64,000 nucleotides of DNA. It comes from Bog-756 sp963839925 (GTDB taxonomy: Bacteria > Actinomycetota > Acidimicrobiia > Acidimicrobiales > RAAP-2). Every line of letters starts with the position of its first letter. Positions within the stretch are counted from its first letter, which is position 1. Positions 8,123 through 17,479 of the stretch are shown here, in pieces. The stretch is from the NCBI GenBank assembly GCA_963839925.1, contig CAWIWV010000001.1, positions 1,860,001 to 1,924,000 of the forward strand. Direction: 5' to 3'. The translations under genes and the position numbers were made by a program. The notes under the pieces were generated by a model, which worked only from the letters and a program-made list of their open reading frames with translations, searched no databases and had not been told where the DNA came from.

Positions 8123-9346
8123 TCACTCGTACCGCAGCGCGTCGATCGGACGCAGCGAACTGGCTCGATAGGCCGGGTAGAGCCCGGCCACGATGCCCAC
8201 CAACAGGGCGACGCCGAAAGCCAGAGGGATCGAGTAGGCAGCGATGACCGGCTGGACCCCGTCGATCTTGAACCGTGCCACCACCAGTCCGGCCAACACC
8301 CCCACGACCCCTCCGAGAAGTGAGATGACCACCGCCTCGATGAGGAACTGGCTGAGCACGATCGATCGCGGCGCGCCGATGGCTTTGCGAAGACCGATCT
8401 CGCGGGTGCGTTCGGTGACGGTCACCAACATGATGTTCATCACCCCGATGGCCCCGACCAGCAACGACACCGCGGCGACCCAGCCGAGCAACGCGGTGAA
8501 GGTATTGGTGGTGGAGGTCGCGGTGCTCAGCAGACTTGCCTCGTTGAGTACGCGGAAGGGGAGGTCGGCGACCGTCGTGTCGTTCTGGGCGGCGAGGACG
8601 CTCTCCACTTCGCTTTGGGCGAGGGTGAGCGTCGCGGACGACTTTCCCTGAACCAGGAGCTCGGTGAACGATTGCGACTCACCGGTCAGCTCATCCTGCA
8701 CCGCCGTGTAGGGAGCGATCACCACCGCGTCCTGATTGGTGATCCCACTGCTTCCCTTGGAGGCGAGCAGCCCGACCACCTGGAACTGCGAGGAGCCGAG
8801 TTGGATCTCCTGCCCGATCGGGTTCGAGCCGGTTGGGAACAGGTTGCTGGCGACGTCGGCGCCGATGTCGACGACCTGGGCATGGCGGGAGACGTCGGTG
8901 ACAGTGATCGCACGCCCGGCCGACACCGTGTAGTTCGACGCGGCCAGGTACGACGGCGTCGAACCGATCACCGATGTCGAATAGGTCGCCCCGTTGTAAG
9001 TGGCCGTTTCACTGGTCGACACCACCGGTGACACCGACTGCACGTCGGGGGCGTTGTTCGGATCGGAGATCAGATGCACATCGTTCAGGGTCAGTGAGGC
9101 GTTCTGGCTCTGGGTGCCCGTTTGAGCGGTCCCGCGGCCGAACCGTCCAGAGCTGAAGACGGTCAGGGTGTTGGTCCCCAGCTGATCGATGCGCGACTCG
9201 ACCGCCTTGGACGAGCCGGTGCCGACCGCCAGAAGGACGATCACTGCGGCCACGCCGATGAGGACGCCGAGCATGGTGAGCAAGGACCGCAACCAGTTGG
9301 AGCTGATGCCCCGAAGCGCCATGGCCAGGTTCGCTCGAATGCTCAC
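8123..9346 (-). CDS. MacB-like ABC transporter permease
   Basis: 407-aa permease of the MacB/FtsX-type family. Seen: an N-terminal cytoplasmic start (MSIRANLAMALRGISSNWLR), first membrane helix LLTMLGVLIGVAAVIVLLAVG, a large extracytoplasmic domain of about 230 residues (MacB core domain), then three C-terminal helices with TERTREIGLRKAIGAPRSIV between them, a hallmark of this family. It lacks a fused ATPase, which is encoded next door (9343-10173) with a four-base GTGA overlap. With the HlyD-type adaptor it should form a MacAB-like machine exporting peptides, lipids or other envelope compounds; substrate unknown. Confidence 0.92.
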   Translation of the reverse strand: MSIRANLAMALRGISSNWLRSLLTMLGVLIGVAAVIVLLAVGTGSSKAVESRIDQLGTNTLTVFSSGRFGRGTAQTGTQSQNASLTLNDVHLISDPNNAPDVQSVSPVVSTSETATYNGATYSTSVIGSTPSYLAASNYTVSAGRAITVTDVSRHAQVVDIGADVASNLFPTGSNPIGQEIQLGSSQFQVVGLLASKGSSGITNQDAVVIAPYTAVQDELTGESQSFTELLVQGKSSATLTLAQSEVESVLAAQNDTTVADLPFRVLNEASLLSTATSTTNTFTALLGWVAAVSLLVGAIGVMNIMLVTVTERTREIGLRKAIGAPRSIVLSQFLIEAVVISLLGGVVGVLAGLVVARFKIDGVQPVIAAYSIPLAFGVALLVGIVAGLYPAYRASSLRPIDALRYE

Positions 9347-10173
9347 TCGGCAACGCCTCCGTCGCTCGCAGGTGCTGCCTGCGCCCGAGCGTGCTCGAGG
9401 TGCACTCGTTGGGCCTGACCGGCGCTCTGGCGACGGTCGTCGACGATCTGGCCGTCGCGCAATCGGATCACCCGCGTTGCGTAGGCGGCGATGTCCTCTT
9501 CATGGGTGATCATGACCACGGTGCGCCCTTGTGCATGCAGGTTGGCGAACACGCTCATCACATCGATACTCGAGGTGGTGTCGAGGTTGCCGGTCGGCTC
9601 GTCGGCGAGGACGAGGGCGGGATTGGTGACGATGGCACGCGCGACGGCGACCCGCTGTTGCTGCCCACCGGACATCTCACTCGGATAGTGGTCCATGCGT
9701 TCGGCGAGCCCGACCGACTCGAGCGCTGCCTCCGCGAACGTCCGACGCTTCTTCGACTTCACCCCGGCGTACACGAGCGGGAGCTCGACGTTCTGGAGGG
9801 CGGACATCCGGGCAAGGAGGTTGAAGCTCTGGAAGACGAACCCGATCTTGCGGTTCCGGACACGGGAGAGCTCGCGATCGTCCAGATCTCGGATGTTGAC
9901 GCCGTCCAGTCGGTAGTGACCGCTGGTCGGCACGTCGAGGCAACCGATGATGTTCATGAGGGTCGACTTGCCCGAACCCGATGCACCCATGATCGCCACG
10001 AACTCGCCGGGCTCGACCAACATCGAGACTCCTCGGACGGCAAGCACGTCGTTGGCCCCCATCGGGTACCGCTTCACGACGTCCTTCAGAGCGATCACCG
10101 GCCACGGGCCGTTGTGCTGCTCGGTGTCGGCGCGAGCGTCGGCCAGCGCCGCTCCGGTGCCGACGACGGTCAC
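9343..10173 (-). CDS. MacB/LolD-type ABC transporter ATP-binding protein
   Basis: 276-aa nucleotide-binding subunit. Walker A MGASGSGKST, Q-loop FVFQSFNLL, signature MSGGQQQRVA, Walker B VLADEPTGNLD and switch MITHEE are all intact. The specific GNLD and NLLARMSALQNVELPL sequences place it in the MacB/LolD/FtsE-like group. GTG start at 10173 overlaps the adaptor stop (GTGA), and its own stop overlaps the permease start in the same way, so adaptor, ATPase and permease are translationally coupled. The C-terminal extension of about 30 residues after the last conserved strand is Ala/Gln-rich and not informative. Confidence 0.95.
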   Translation of the reverse strand: MTVVGTGAALADARADTEQHNGPWPVIALKDVVKRYPMGANDVLAVRGVSMLVEPGEFVAIMGASGSGKSTLMNIIGCLDVPTSGHYRLDGVNIRDLDDRELSRVRNRKIGFVFQSFNLLARMSALQNVELPLVYAGVKSKKRRTFAEAALESVGLAERMDHYPSEMSGGQQQRVAVARAIVTNPALVLADEPTGNLDTTSSIDVMSVFANLHAQGRTVVMITHEEDIAAYATRVIRLRDGQIVDDRRQSAGQAQRVHLEHARAQAAPASDGGVAE

Positions 10174-12215
10174 CCGAAGCCACCTCCGCCGAAGCCGCCC
10201 CCACCAAAGCCTCCGCCGCCGCCTCCGAAGCCGCCGCCCCCGAAGCCGCCCGTGCCGGTGCTCCCGGTGGTGGTTCCGGTCGAGGCGGACACGCTGGCCG
10301 TCGGCTCCACCACCTTCTCGCCTTCGGTGACCCCGCTCAGGATCTCGGTGTTGGACGTACCGACGAGTCCGACGGTGACCGTCTTGACCGTGCGCACGTC
10401 GCCGGAGAGCACGGTGACCGTCGAGAGGGACCCGAGTGTGGTGATCGCGGAACTCGGCAGTTCGAGCACGTTGTTGGCGGTCTGGACGATGACGTCCACG
10501 GTTGCCGTCATTCCTTCTTTCACATCAGAGGGGACGTCTTCCAACGCGACCGTCACCGGATAGGTCACGACGTTGCTGACCACCGTCGCGGTCGGTGAGA
10601 CCGAGGTCACCTCGCCGGTGAGATTGGTGTCGGGCAAGGCGGCGAGGGTGATCGTGGCAGGTTGCCCGACCGCGATCTTGGAGGCGTCGGCCTCGGCGTA
10701 GTCGGAGACGACCTCGAGACTCCCGAGGCTCTGGATGGTGACAAGGGCGGACGACGAGGAGGAGCTCGAACCCGAAGATCCCGTGCTGCCGCTGCTGCCC
10801 GTGCCGCTGCTGCCCGAGCCACTCCCCCCACTGCCGCTGCTGCCACTCCCGCTGCTGCCACTACCGGTGCTCCCCGAACCGGTCGAGCTCGAGGAGGATG
10901 ACGACGAGGAGGAGGTCGTAGAACCTGACCCGCTGACCGCTTGACCCACCGTGCCACTGACCGAAGTCACGGTGCCGCTGATCGTCGCGACGAGTTTGGT
11001 GTCCGCGAGTGCTTTTTCGTCGGTGTTGACGGTCACCTGGTTCTGGACGACGGTCGCCTGGTCTTCCGAGACGGTGGACGGCGTGACCGTCAGATTCGCT
11101 TGGGCCGCCGAGACGGCGAGTTGTTGGGACGCCACGGTTGCCTGGTCGTGCGCCACGGTCTGCTGGGCGGTGGTGATCGCCTGCTGGTCGGTGACGCACG
11201 AGCTCTGTGCGGTCGAGAACACCACCGGCACGCCGGTCGCCGATCCGGCGGAGTTGGTTGCGACCAGCTCGAACAGATAGGTGGTGTCGGGAGCAAGTCC
11301 GGTCACGGTCGCGGTCACCGACACCGGGGTCGACCCGGAGCCGGGGGCTGTGGCGGCGGCGGTCGCCGACCCCAGGGCCGTCGAGGTGCCGTACTCGAAG
11401 GAGTAGGTGGTGGTCGCGCCGTTGGGGACCACCGATCCGCTGAGGTTCGCCGAAGTGGTACCGACCCCCGTTGCAGATCCGGTCGTGGCTGCGGGTGTCG
11501 AGACCACAACTGTTGTCGTCGTGGTGGTGGGTTGGAAGTTCGTGACTGCCGAGCTCCCAGCCGTTCCCGAACCCCCGCTCCCGGTCGACCCAGAAGAGCC
11601 GGACCCCCCGGAGCTGGAGGTAGCGGAGCTCGAAGTGGCGCTTCCACTGCTTCCGGACCCACTAGAGGTCGCCGCGGGGCAGCCGAGCGCCTGGCTCGCG
11701 GTGTACGCCGCCTGGGCATCCTGCAGCGTGGTCTGGTCCGAGGTCAGCTGATTCTGGTCGGCGGTGAGCTGTTGCTGGGCAGTGATCAGCGAGGCCTGGT
11801 TCTGGGCCTGCTGGGCAGGGGTGCCACCCGCTTCGGCATCGGCCAGTGTGGTCTGCGACGCTGCGAGCGCGGCGCGAGCGGCCTCGAGGTTTGCGGAGGC
11901 CTGGGCCGGATCGATGGTGGCGAGGAGCTGGCCGGCTTTCACCTTGTCCCCGACGGCCACGTTGAGCGAGGCGAGGGTCCCGCTCGTGTTGAAGTTCTCG
12001 CTCGCCGAGGTGGCCGCCGACACGTTCCCCGACGCGGAGACACTCGACTGCACGGTACCCGTCTGCACGGTGACCGTTCGCGCGTCGGTGGTCGATGCGG
12101 AAGACGAGGAACCGTAGATCGAATAGAAGGCGATCGTCGCGACCGCGGCCAACACCACGACCAGCGCCGCGTAACCGATCACCTTCCTCCGAGAACTTCG
12201 CGTACGTCGTGGCAT
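10170..12215 (-). CDS. HlyD/MacA-like adaptor with Fn3-like insertion and Gly-rich tail
   Basis: 681-aa periplasmic-adaptor-type protein of a MacAB-like exporter. One N-terminal membrane helix (about 12-33); lipoyl half-motif about 75-103; coiled-coil arm 104-175; Ser/Gly linker 183-224; a fibronectin-III-like domain (about 240-335, with TVTGLAPDTTYLFELVATN); second coiled-coil arm 341-405; second lipoyl half; a long Ser/Gly stretch (about 428-485); beta-barrel and membrane-proximal domains; and a Gly/Phe tail from about 645. Cys179 and Cys340 bracket the inserted segment and could form a disulphide. The insertion is at the hairpin tip, where adaptors normally meet a partner. ATG 12215 was chosen because upstream codons are non-family. 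Coupled to the ATPase gene by GTGA. Confidence 0.88.
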   Translation of the reverse strand: MPRRTRSSRRKVIGYAALVVVLAAVATIAFYSIYGSSSSASTTDARTVTVQTGTVQSSVSASGNVSAATSASENFNTSGTLASLNVAVGDKVKAGQLLATIDPAQASANLEAARAALAASQTTLADAEAGGTPAQQAQNQASLITAQQQLTADQNQLTSDQTTLQDAQAAYTASQALGCPAATSSGSGSSGSATSSSATSSSGGSGSSGSTGSGGSGTAGSSAVTNFQPTTTTTTVVVSTPAATTGSATGVGTTSANLSGSVVPNGATTTYSFEYGTSTALGSATAAATAPGSGSTPVSVTATVTGLAPDTTYLFELVATNSAGSATGVPVVFSTAQSSCVTDQQAITTAQQTVAHDQATVASQQLAVSAAQANLTVTPSTVSEDQATVVQNQVTVNTDEKALADTKLVATISGTVTSVSGTVGQAVSGSGSTTSSSSSSSSSSTGSGSTGSGSSGSGSSGSGGSGSGSSGTGSSGSTGSSGSSSSSSSALVTIQSLGSLEVVSDYAEADASKIAVGQPATITLAALPDTNLTGEVTSVSPTATVVSNVVTYPVTVALEDVPSDVKEGMTATVDVIVQTANNVLELPSSAITTLGSLSTVTVLSGDVRTVKTVTVGLVGTSNTEILSGVTEGEKVVEPTASVSASTGTTTGSTGTGGFGGGGFGGGGGGFGGGGFGGGGFG

Positions 12216-12270
12216 CCCTTGACGGTCCCTTTCGCGTGACTGGTCGGAACGAACTCGAGCGACGGAGCGG

Positions 12271-12939
12271 TCAGCCCGCCGCCGACGGGGTCGTTGTCGG
12301 GGTGGGACGCAATGCTGCACAGGCGGTGGCAGCGGCCCGGAACGTCGAGCTCGAGATCGTGCTCGGAGGCGTGCTCGAAGAGGAGCCGGTGGGAAGCGTC
12401 ACTCCGTGCAGCTTGAGGCAGTTTCGGTAGGCGGCGTCCGCGGGGCTGTTGAACCCGCCGCCACGACCGAATCCTCCCCCGAATCCACCCTTCGGCCGGA
12501 GGCTCGCACACGCCTTTGCCGCGGCCTGGTACTTGGGATTGTTCGCGAAGCCACCGAAGCCACCTCCGCGGGGAGGAGTGCCGGTTCCGGTTCCCCCGGG
12601 CGCGCCTCCTCCTGGAGCTCCCTCACCCGGGAAGCCGCCCGAACCGCGTCGAGCACCGTTTCCACGTGGGAAGTTCGGCAATGTCACCCCGTGCTGGGAG
12701 AGACAGTTCCGGTAGGCGGTGAACGCCGACGATCCGGACTTCCCAGACGTTCCCGAGGACCCGGAGTTGCTCGAAGACCCCGACGTGCTCGAGGAACCGG
12801 AACTGGACGTGGTGGGTGCGGCCGACCCGCTCCCACCACATGCCGTGAAGAGGATCGCCAACCCACCCAGCATGAGCACTGCAGTGGGTCGAGCGAGGCT
12901 GCGGAGGCGGCGCGGACGGCGGTCAGACATGTCGTGCAT
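12271..12939 (-). CDS. lipoprotein with duplicated YRNCLxxHGVTLP motif
   Basis: About 222 aa. A lipoprotein signal peptide ends in LFTACGG (lipid-attached Cys34), followed by a Ser/Gly spacer. Two copies of a pattern then follow: AYRNCLSQHGVTLP...AAAKACASLRP and AYRNCLKLHGVTLP...AAATACAALRP, each with two cysteines, separated by a Gly/Phe-rich linker. Similar proteins of unknown function accompany MacAB-like exporters in actinobacteria (recollection, not searched). It lies 56 bases upstream of the adaptor gene on the same strand and is probably the first gene of the export operon. Start may be ATG 12939 or ATG 12930. Role unknown; a substrate-binding or assembly function is a guess. Confidence 0.75.
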   Translation of the reverse strand: MHDMSDRRPRRLRSLARPTAVLMLGGLAILFTACGGSGSAAPTTSSSGSSSTSGSSSNSGSSGTSGKSGSSAFTAYRNCLSQHGVTLPNFPRGNGARRGSGGFPGEGAPGGGAPGGTGTGTPPRGGGFGGFANNPKYQAAAKACASLRPKGGFGGGFGRGGGFNSPADAAYRNCLKLHGVTLPTGSSSSTPPSTISSSTFRAAATACAALRPTPTTTPSAAG

Positions 12940-13180
12940 GTTCCGAAGTCTGCGGGGCAAACCTGTGAGCACCCTAAGAGAAACCTTGGAGACTGCGAAG
13001 AATGCAGGGCCGGCGATCGAGGGCCGTGACTGCCCGACGAGACGTCCACTCCCGAAGAACCCCCTGTTCAGAAGCGTTCTTCTCCGCCGGCCAGCCCGAG
13101 GGCTGCTCCCACTAGGGTCGGGTTCACATCGACCATGCTCTGTCGCCCCGGCGGAGCTGAACGTCAGCGGAGGTGTGCCA

Positions 13181-14161
13181 GTGGAGTACGTCAATCTCGG
13201 TCGAACTGGACTGAGGGTGTCGAGGATCTGTCTCGGGATGATGAGCTTCGGGAACAACAGCGAACGTCCCTGGGCGCTCGACGAAGACCACGCCGAGCCG
13301 ATCATCCGGGCCGCGGTGGAAGGTGGGATCACCTTCTTCGACACCGCCGACACCTACTCGAAAGGCGCCAGCGAAGAGGCGACGGGACGTCTGCTTCCGA
13401 AGTACCTCAGTCGCGAAGAGACGGTCGTCGCCACCAAGGTGTTCATGCCGATGACGCCGGGCGAGAACGGGGGCGGCCTCTCCCGCAAGCACATCATGGC
13501 GGCGATCGACGCTTCCTTGTCCCGGCTCGACATGGAGTACGTCGATCTCTACCAGATCCACCGATGGGATCCCCGCACGCCGATCGAAGAGACCATGGAA
13601 GCGCTCCACGATGTCGTGCGTTCGGGGAAGGCGCGCTATATCGGCGCCAGCAGCATGTTCTCGTGGCAGCTGGCCAAGGCACAGCACGCCGCCGACCTCC
13701 ACCACTGGACCCGTTTCGTGTCGATGCAGCCGCACTACAACCTGATCTATCGCGAGGAGGAGCGGGAGATGATCCCGTTCTGCATCGATCAGGGCGTGGG
13801 AATCATCCCATGGAGCCCGCTCGCCCGCGGCGTGCTTGCCGGCAACCGGACCCGCGACGGCGAGCACCGGACCACCCGGTCGGACACCGACAACTTCACC
13901 GACTACCTCTACAGCCAGCCCACCGACTTCGACGTCGTCGAACGGGTTGCCGAGGTGGCAGGAGAGCGGCAGGTCTCGCCCGCCCAAGTCGCGTTGGCAT
14001 GGCTACTACGACAGCCGGGGGTCACCGCGCCGATCATCGGAGCAACGAAACCGGAGCACCTTGCGGACGCCCTGGCAGCCGAACAGCTCGAACTCACCGA
14101 CGAAGAAGCGGCCCGTCTCGAGGAGCCCTACGTGCCCCACCCGGTGCTCGGCCACTTCTGA
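13181..14161 (+). CDS. aldo/keto reductase
   Basis: 326-aa NADPH-dependent TIM-barrel oxidoreductase. The AKR tetrad is visible: Asp in FFDTADTYSKG, Tyr in the same motif, Lys in VATKVFM and His in YQIHRWDP. The cofactor end reads WLLRQPGVTAPIIGATKPEHL. Closest in pattern to the AKR11/YajO-like group that reduces varied aldehydes and ketones. Start GTG 13181 is set by a GGAGG ribosome site seven bases upstream. Divergent from the lipoprotein/export operon; convergent with the DHA2 transporter, with only two bases between the stop codons. Substrate not predictable. Confidence 0.93.
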   Translation: MEYVNLGRTGLRVSRICLGMMSFGNNSERPWALDEDHAEPIIRAAVEGGITFFDTADTYSKGASEEATGRLLPKYLSREETVVATKVFMPMTPGENGGGLSRKHIMAAIDASLSRLDMEYVDLYQIHRWDPRTPIEETMEALHDVVRSGKARYIGASSMFSWQLAKAQHAADLHHWTRFVSMQPHYNLIYREEEREMIPFCIDQGVGIIPWSPLARGVLAGNRTRDGEHRTTRSDTDNFTDYLYSQPTDFDVVERVAEVAGERQVSPAQVALAWLLRQPGVTAPIIGATKPEHLADALAAEQLELTDEEAARLEEPYVPHPVLGHF

Positions 14162-14163
14162 GG

Positions 14164-15636
14164 TCACTCGCGAGCCACTCCCCCGCTCAGCGGATCGGCG
14201 GTACTCCCCAACCCGGTGATCAACCCCGCAAGGAGGGCCAACCCCGCAAGCACGGCAACGGTTGCGGAGAAGGCGTGCCGGACACTCTCTGCGACACCAC
14301 CATCTCCTCCGAGTCCGACGAAGACGGCCACAGCAATGGCGAGGCCGAGCGCAGTTCCGAGTCCCCTGCTCATGTTCAGAAGGCCCGATGCCGACCCCGA
14401 CTGTTCGGCCGGCACCGAAGCCATGACCCCGGCGTTGTTCGGCGAGTTGAAGAGCCCGAGGCCCGCCCCGACGATCGCGAGCAGCGCGACCAGTCCACCG
14501 CCGGTCGGGTGCCAGTAGGCCATCGCGACCAGACCCGCGAACACGAGCGCCATCCCTGCCACGACCGGGGGTCGCACACCGAATCGATCGGCCAATCGAC
14601 CCGCGACCGGAGCGACCAACCCGAGCGCGATCGGCATCACCATCAACTCGAGACCGGTTCGGACGGTGCCCGCACCCGCGCCGCGTTCGAGAAAGAACGG
14701 CGTCACCGCCATCAGGCCGAACAGCACAGCGAATGCCAGAAGGCCGCCGGTGATCCCCGAGGAAAAGCGGACCCGCGAGAACATCGAGAGGTCCACCATC
14801 GGCGACGGGCACCGTCGCTCCCACAGCACGAACCCGATTCCGAGGACGATGGACAGCCCGATCGCGCCCACGATGACCATCGAGGACCATCCGTGGCGGT
14901 CGCCCTCTGACAACGCAAACAAGAAGAGGCTCACTGCAGGGAAGAAGACCGCGAGACCGAGCCAGTCGAACCGGACCCGCTTCTGGAGGTGGGTGCTCCG
15001 CGGGATGAACAGGAGCGCCGCCGCGACGCCGATCAGTCCCGCCGGAACGTTGACCAAGAAGAGAAGTCGCCAACTTCCGACGGTCAACAGCAACCCGCCG
15101 ATCGACGGGCCGAGCGCGAGCCCAACCGCCTGGGCAGCACCTTGGACTCCCAATGCCCGCCCGAGCCTTGCACGCGGCACGGCCAGGGCGATGATCGCCA
15201 CGCTGTTGGCCTGGAGCATCGCGGCACCGACGGCCTGGGTCACCCGGTACGCGTCCAATGTGCCGAGGCTCGACGCGCTCGCGCAGAGTGCCGACCCGGC
15301 GATGAAGATCAGGAATCCGTAGACATAGAGGAGCTTGCGGCCGACCATGTCGGCGAAACGACCCACGGCCGCGACGGTGCCGACCAACACCAACAGGTAG
15401 GTCAGACCCACCCAACTCACGTCGCCCACTCCCGCGTGGAAGGTACGTTCGAGCTCGGGGAGAGCCAGTGTGACGATGCTGGCGTCCAACTGACCCATGA
15501 AGGCGCCGATACACACCGCGGCGACCGCGAGAAGCGAGCTGTTCGGGAGGTTCCGGATCGCCGTTGGTCGCCTTGGCTCGACGATCAGCCGATTCCATCC
15601 ACCGTGCTGTTCTTGCTCGACAGAGGTCACCGACAA
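14164..15636 (-). CDS. DHA2-family MFS drug/proton antiporter
   Basis: 490-aa transporter with 14 predicted membrane segments, the EmrB/QacA layout. Seen: first helix region with QLDASIVTLALPELE (family motif D1), VGRFADMVGRKLLYVYG (motif A), and ALGPSIGGLLLTVGSWRLLFLVNVPAG (motif C). It should export hydrophobic compounds using the proton gradient. Start is uncertain (TTG 15636 or GTG 15630). A LysR regulator gene (15745-16617) lies 108 bases upstream on the same strand and may control it. Convergent with the aldo/keto reductase. Confidence 0.92.
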   Translation of the reverse strand: MSVTSVEQEQHGGWNRLIVEPRRPTAIRNLPNSSLLAVAAVCIGAFMGQLDASIVTLALPELERTFHAGVGDVSWVGLTYLLVLVGTVAAVGRFADMVGRKLLYVYGFLIFIAGSALCASASSLGTLDAYRVTQAVGAAMLQANSVAIIALAVPRARLGRALGVQGAAQAVGLALGPSIGGLLLTVGSWRLLFLVNVPAGLIGVAAALLFIPRSTHLQKRVRFDWLGLAVFFPAVSLFLFALSEGDRHGWSSMVIVGAIGLSIVLGIGFVLWERRCPSPMVDLSMFSRVRFSSGITGGLLAFAVLFGLMAVTPFFLERGAGAGTVRTGLELMVMPIALGLVAPVAGRLADRFGVRPPVVAGMALVFAGLVAMAYWHPTGGGLVALLAIVGAGLGLFNSPNNAGVMASVPAEQSGSASGLLNMSRGLGTALGLAIAVAVFVGLGGDGGVAESVRHAFSATVAVLAGLALLAGLITGLGSTADPLSGGVARE

Positions 15637-15744
15637 CCATCTTCGTTGCCGTCAACCTAGAAGTCTAATAAATGTAATTGATATATCTGATAAGTTTTGC
15701 GAATAGGAGAACGGGCCCTGGCAGGGCCTTCGGGTCGCCCCGCT

Positions 15745-16617
15745 CTACGGCACCGCGGCCAACTCGACGAATCGAGCCGCAGCAGGAGACTGAGGGCCCG
15801 GGCGGAACACGAGAGCCAGTTCACGCAAGGCCGGTGGGTCGAGCCGAGCGATCACCGCCCCGAGTTGCTCGGCGACAAGGGCCATCGACTCGGGTACGAG
15901 AGCAGCGCCTGCGCCGGCCAGAACCAAAGGAAGAATGGCGTCCCGCTGGGCCGTGACCACCGCGAGCTTCGGTTCGAAGCCCACCGCCTCGAGTCGCTCC
16001 TCGAGAAGGCGCCTGCTCGAGGTCCCGGCCGGAGACGCCACGAACAAGGTGTCCTCGAAGTCAATCGGCGTTGCCGAAGTTGAGCCACCGGCGGCGGATC
16101 CCGGAGGGAGGATGAACACGAGCACCTGTGACCCGAGCCCGGTCCACTGCAACGACTCAGGAACGCCGAGCGCGTCGGTCAGGCCGAGCTCTGCCGCACC
16201 GCTTTCGACCAGATCGAACAGGTCACGCGTGTCCTCGGGCGCAGCAAGGTCGACGCGGACGCCAGGGTGAAGAAGGCGGAATCGACCGACCAGTGCGGCC
16301 GTCGGGTCGGCAGCGAGGGTGGGCAGGCTCGCCAAGGACAGAACGCCCGACTCCAACCCGAGCACGGCGGTGACCGCGGCTCTCCCCGTTTCGAGGTCGC
16401 GGAGCACCTGGCGGGCGGGACCAAGGAGAGCCGTCCCGGCGACGGTAAGCTGGATCCGCTTGCCGATCCGGTCGAAGAGGGGTGTGCCGAGTTCGGCTTC
16501 GAGCTCTTTCACCGCCAGGGAGAGCGCGGGCTGGGAGATGAACGTCGCCTTGGATGCAGCAGTAAACCCGCCATGGTCCGCGACGGCCACGAACTGCTGC
16601 AGCCTGCGCGAATCCAT
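15745..16617 (-). CDS. LysR-family transcriptional regulator
   Basis: 290 aa, normal family length. The N-terminal winged helix-turn-helix reads MDSRRLQQFVAVADHGGFTA then AASKATFISQPALSLAVKEL, followed by the effector-binding domain with a typical RFRLLHPGVRVDLA segment and, late in the protein, VLAGAGAALVPESMA. Such proteins activate or repress neighbouring genes in response to a small ligand. It sits directly upstream of the DHA2 transporter on the same strand; no divergent gene partner is adjacent, since the next upstream gene is also on the minus strand. The ligand is unknown. ATG 16617. Confidence 0.92.
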   Translation of the reverse strand: MDSRRLQQFVAVADHGGFTAASKATFISQPALSLAVKELEAELGTPLFDRIGKRIQLTVAGTALLGPARQVLRDLETGRAAVTAVLGLESGVLSLASLPTLAADPTAALVGRFRLLHPGVRVDLAAPEDTRDLFDLVESGAAELGLTDALGVPESLQWTGLGSQVLVFILPPGSAAGGSTSATPIDFEDTLFVASPAGTSSRRLLEERLEAVGFEPKLAVVTAQRDAILPLVLAGAGAALVPESMALVAEQLGAVIARLDPPALRELALVFRPGPQSPAAARFVELAAVP

Positions 16618-16701
16618 AGGTAAAGCTTATCGCTGCATCAAGAAAACCCTCTTTCCGTTCTCATTCTCGGCGCCAAGTCTCTCGCGAGGTCTGGGCTGGA
16701 C

Positions 16702-17463
16702 TCAAGCGGCGAGAGCCCGCCGCGCCGCCACAATGAGTCGTCGTCGAGCGTGCGGCGAAATCTGTTCATCGTCGCCGAGAAGCTCGGTGACCCTCCGAAA
16801 GGTCGCGTTGTCGAAAATCTCCAATCCCCTCGTCCACAGTGCGGTCTTCAGAGGAGAACTGCTCATTTGGCGACTGCGGGGCCTGTGGTCTGAAGCGTCC
16901 GGAGGCTGAGAACCGTCGATGCGGAGCATTCCTTCTTTGCCGATGGCGAGTTCGAGTTTGTCGAGTGCCCGTTTGGTCTTTTGGCGCGCGGTCAACTCTT
17001 TGAGTCCCAAGAGCTCTCCGATGGTGGAGTACGTCAGTCCCTGCCAGTTGCGCAGGGCAAGCATGAGGCGATCGCCGGACGCCAGAGAACCGAGGGCGAC
17101 AGCGAGGTCAGCCACCGCCAACTCTTCAGACACCCCAACCGGCTGCAACGATCCGGCACCGCCCTCAGCAGTGCTCGCGTCCGAGTGCGTTTGCATCCAC
17201 TCGAGAACCTGAGTCCGAATCTGATCCGCGAACCAGTCCAGCACGTCACCACTCCCAGACTCGAAAGAGCCAAACGAGTTGATCCCTTCGACAACCGCCC
17301 TCTCGAGAACCGACTCGCATGCCGAGCCCGACAATCTGGGTGCCGTCGAACGGACCAGACCGAGCAGCTCATCGCCATGAATGCTGATCAGTATCGGCGC
17401 GGCCAACTGGTCGCCGATGGCGAGCTTCTCCACCAGCAGTTCGTCGGCTTCAGCAATGTTCAC
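16702..17463 (-). CDS. sigma-70-like regulator (ECF-type layout)
   Basis: 253 aa. The first half reads like a divergent sigma region 2 (ELLVEKLAIGDQLAAPILI, then FADQIRTQVLEWMQ), and the middle like region 4 (VALGSLASGDRLMLALRNWQ followed by GLTYSTIGELLGLKELTARQ). A further C-terminal part of about 80 residues ends in HARRRLIVAARRALAA and has no family match I recognise. GTG 17463 is chosen, 17 bases after the stop of the upstream gene, with CAGGG ahead; longer starts would run into that gene. It appears to be the third gene of a three-gene unit of unknown role. Divergence from standard ECF sigma factors is strong, so DNA-binding function is inference. Confidence 0.55.
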   Translation of the reverse strand: MNIAEADELLVEKLAIGDQLAAPILISIHGDELLGLVRSTAPRLSGSACESVLERAVVEGINSFGSFESGSGDVLDWFADQIRTQVLEWMQTHSDASTAEGGAGSLQPVGVSEELAVADLAVALGSLASGDRLMLALRNWQGLTYSTIGELLGLKELTARQKTKRALDKLELAIGKEGMLRIDGSQPPDASDHRPRSRQMSSSPLKTALWTRGLEIFDNATFRRVTELLGDDEQISPHARRRLIVAARRALAA

Positions 17464-17479
17464 GGCGCGGCCCTGACAC

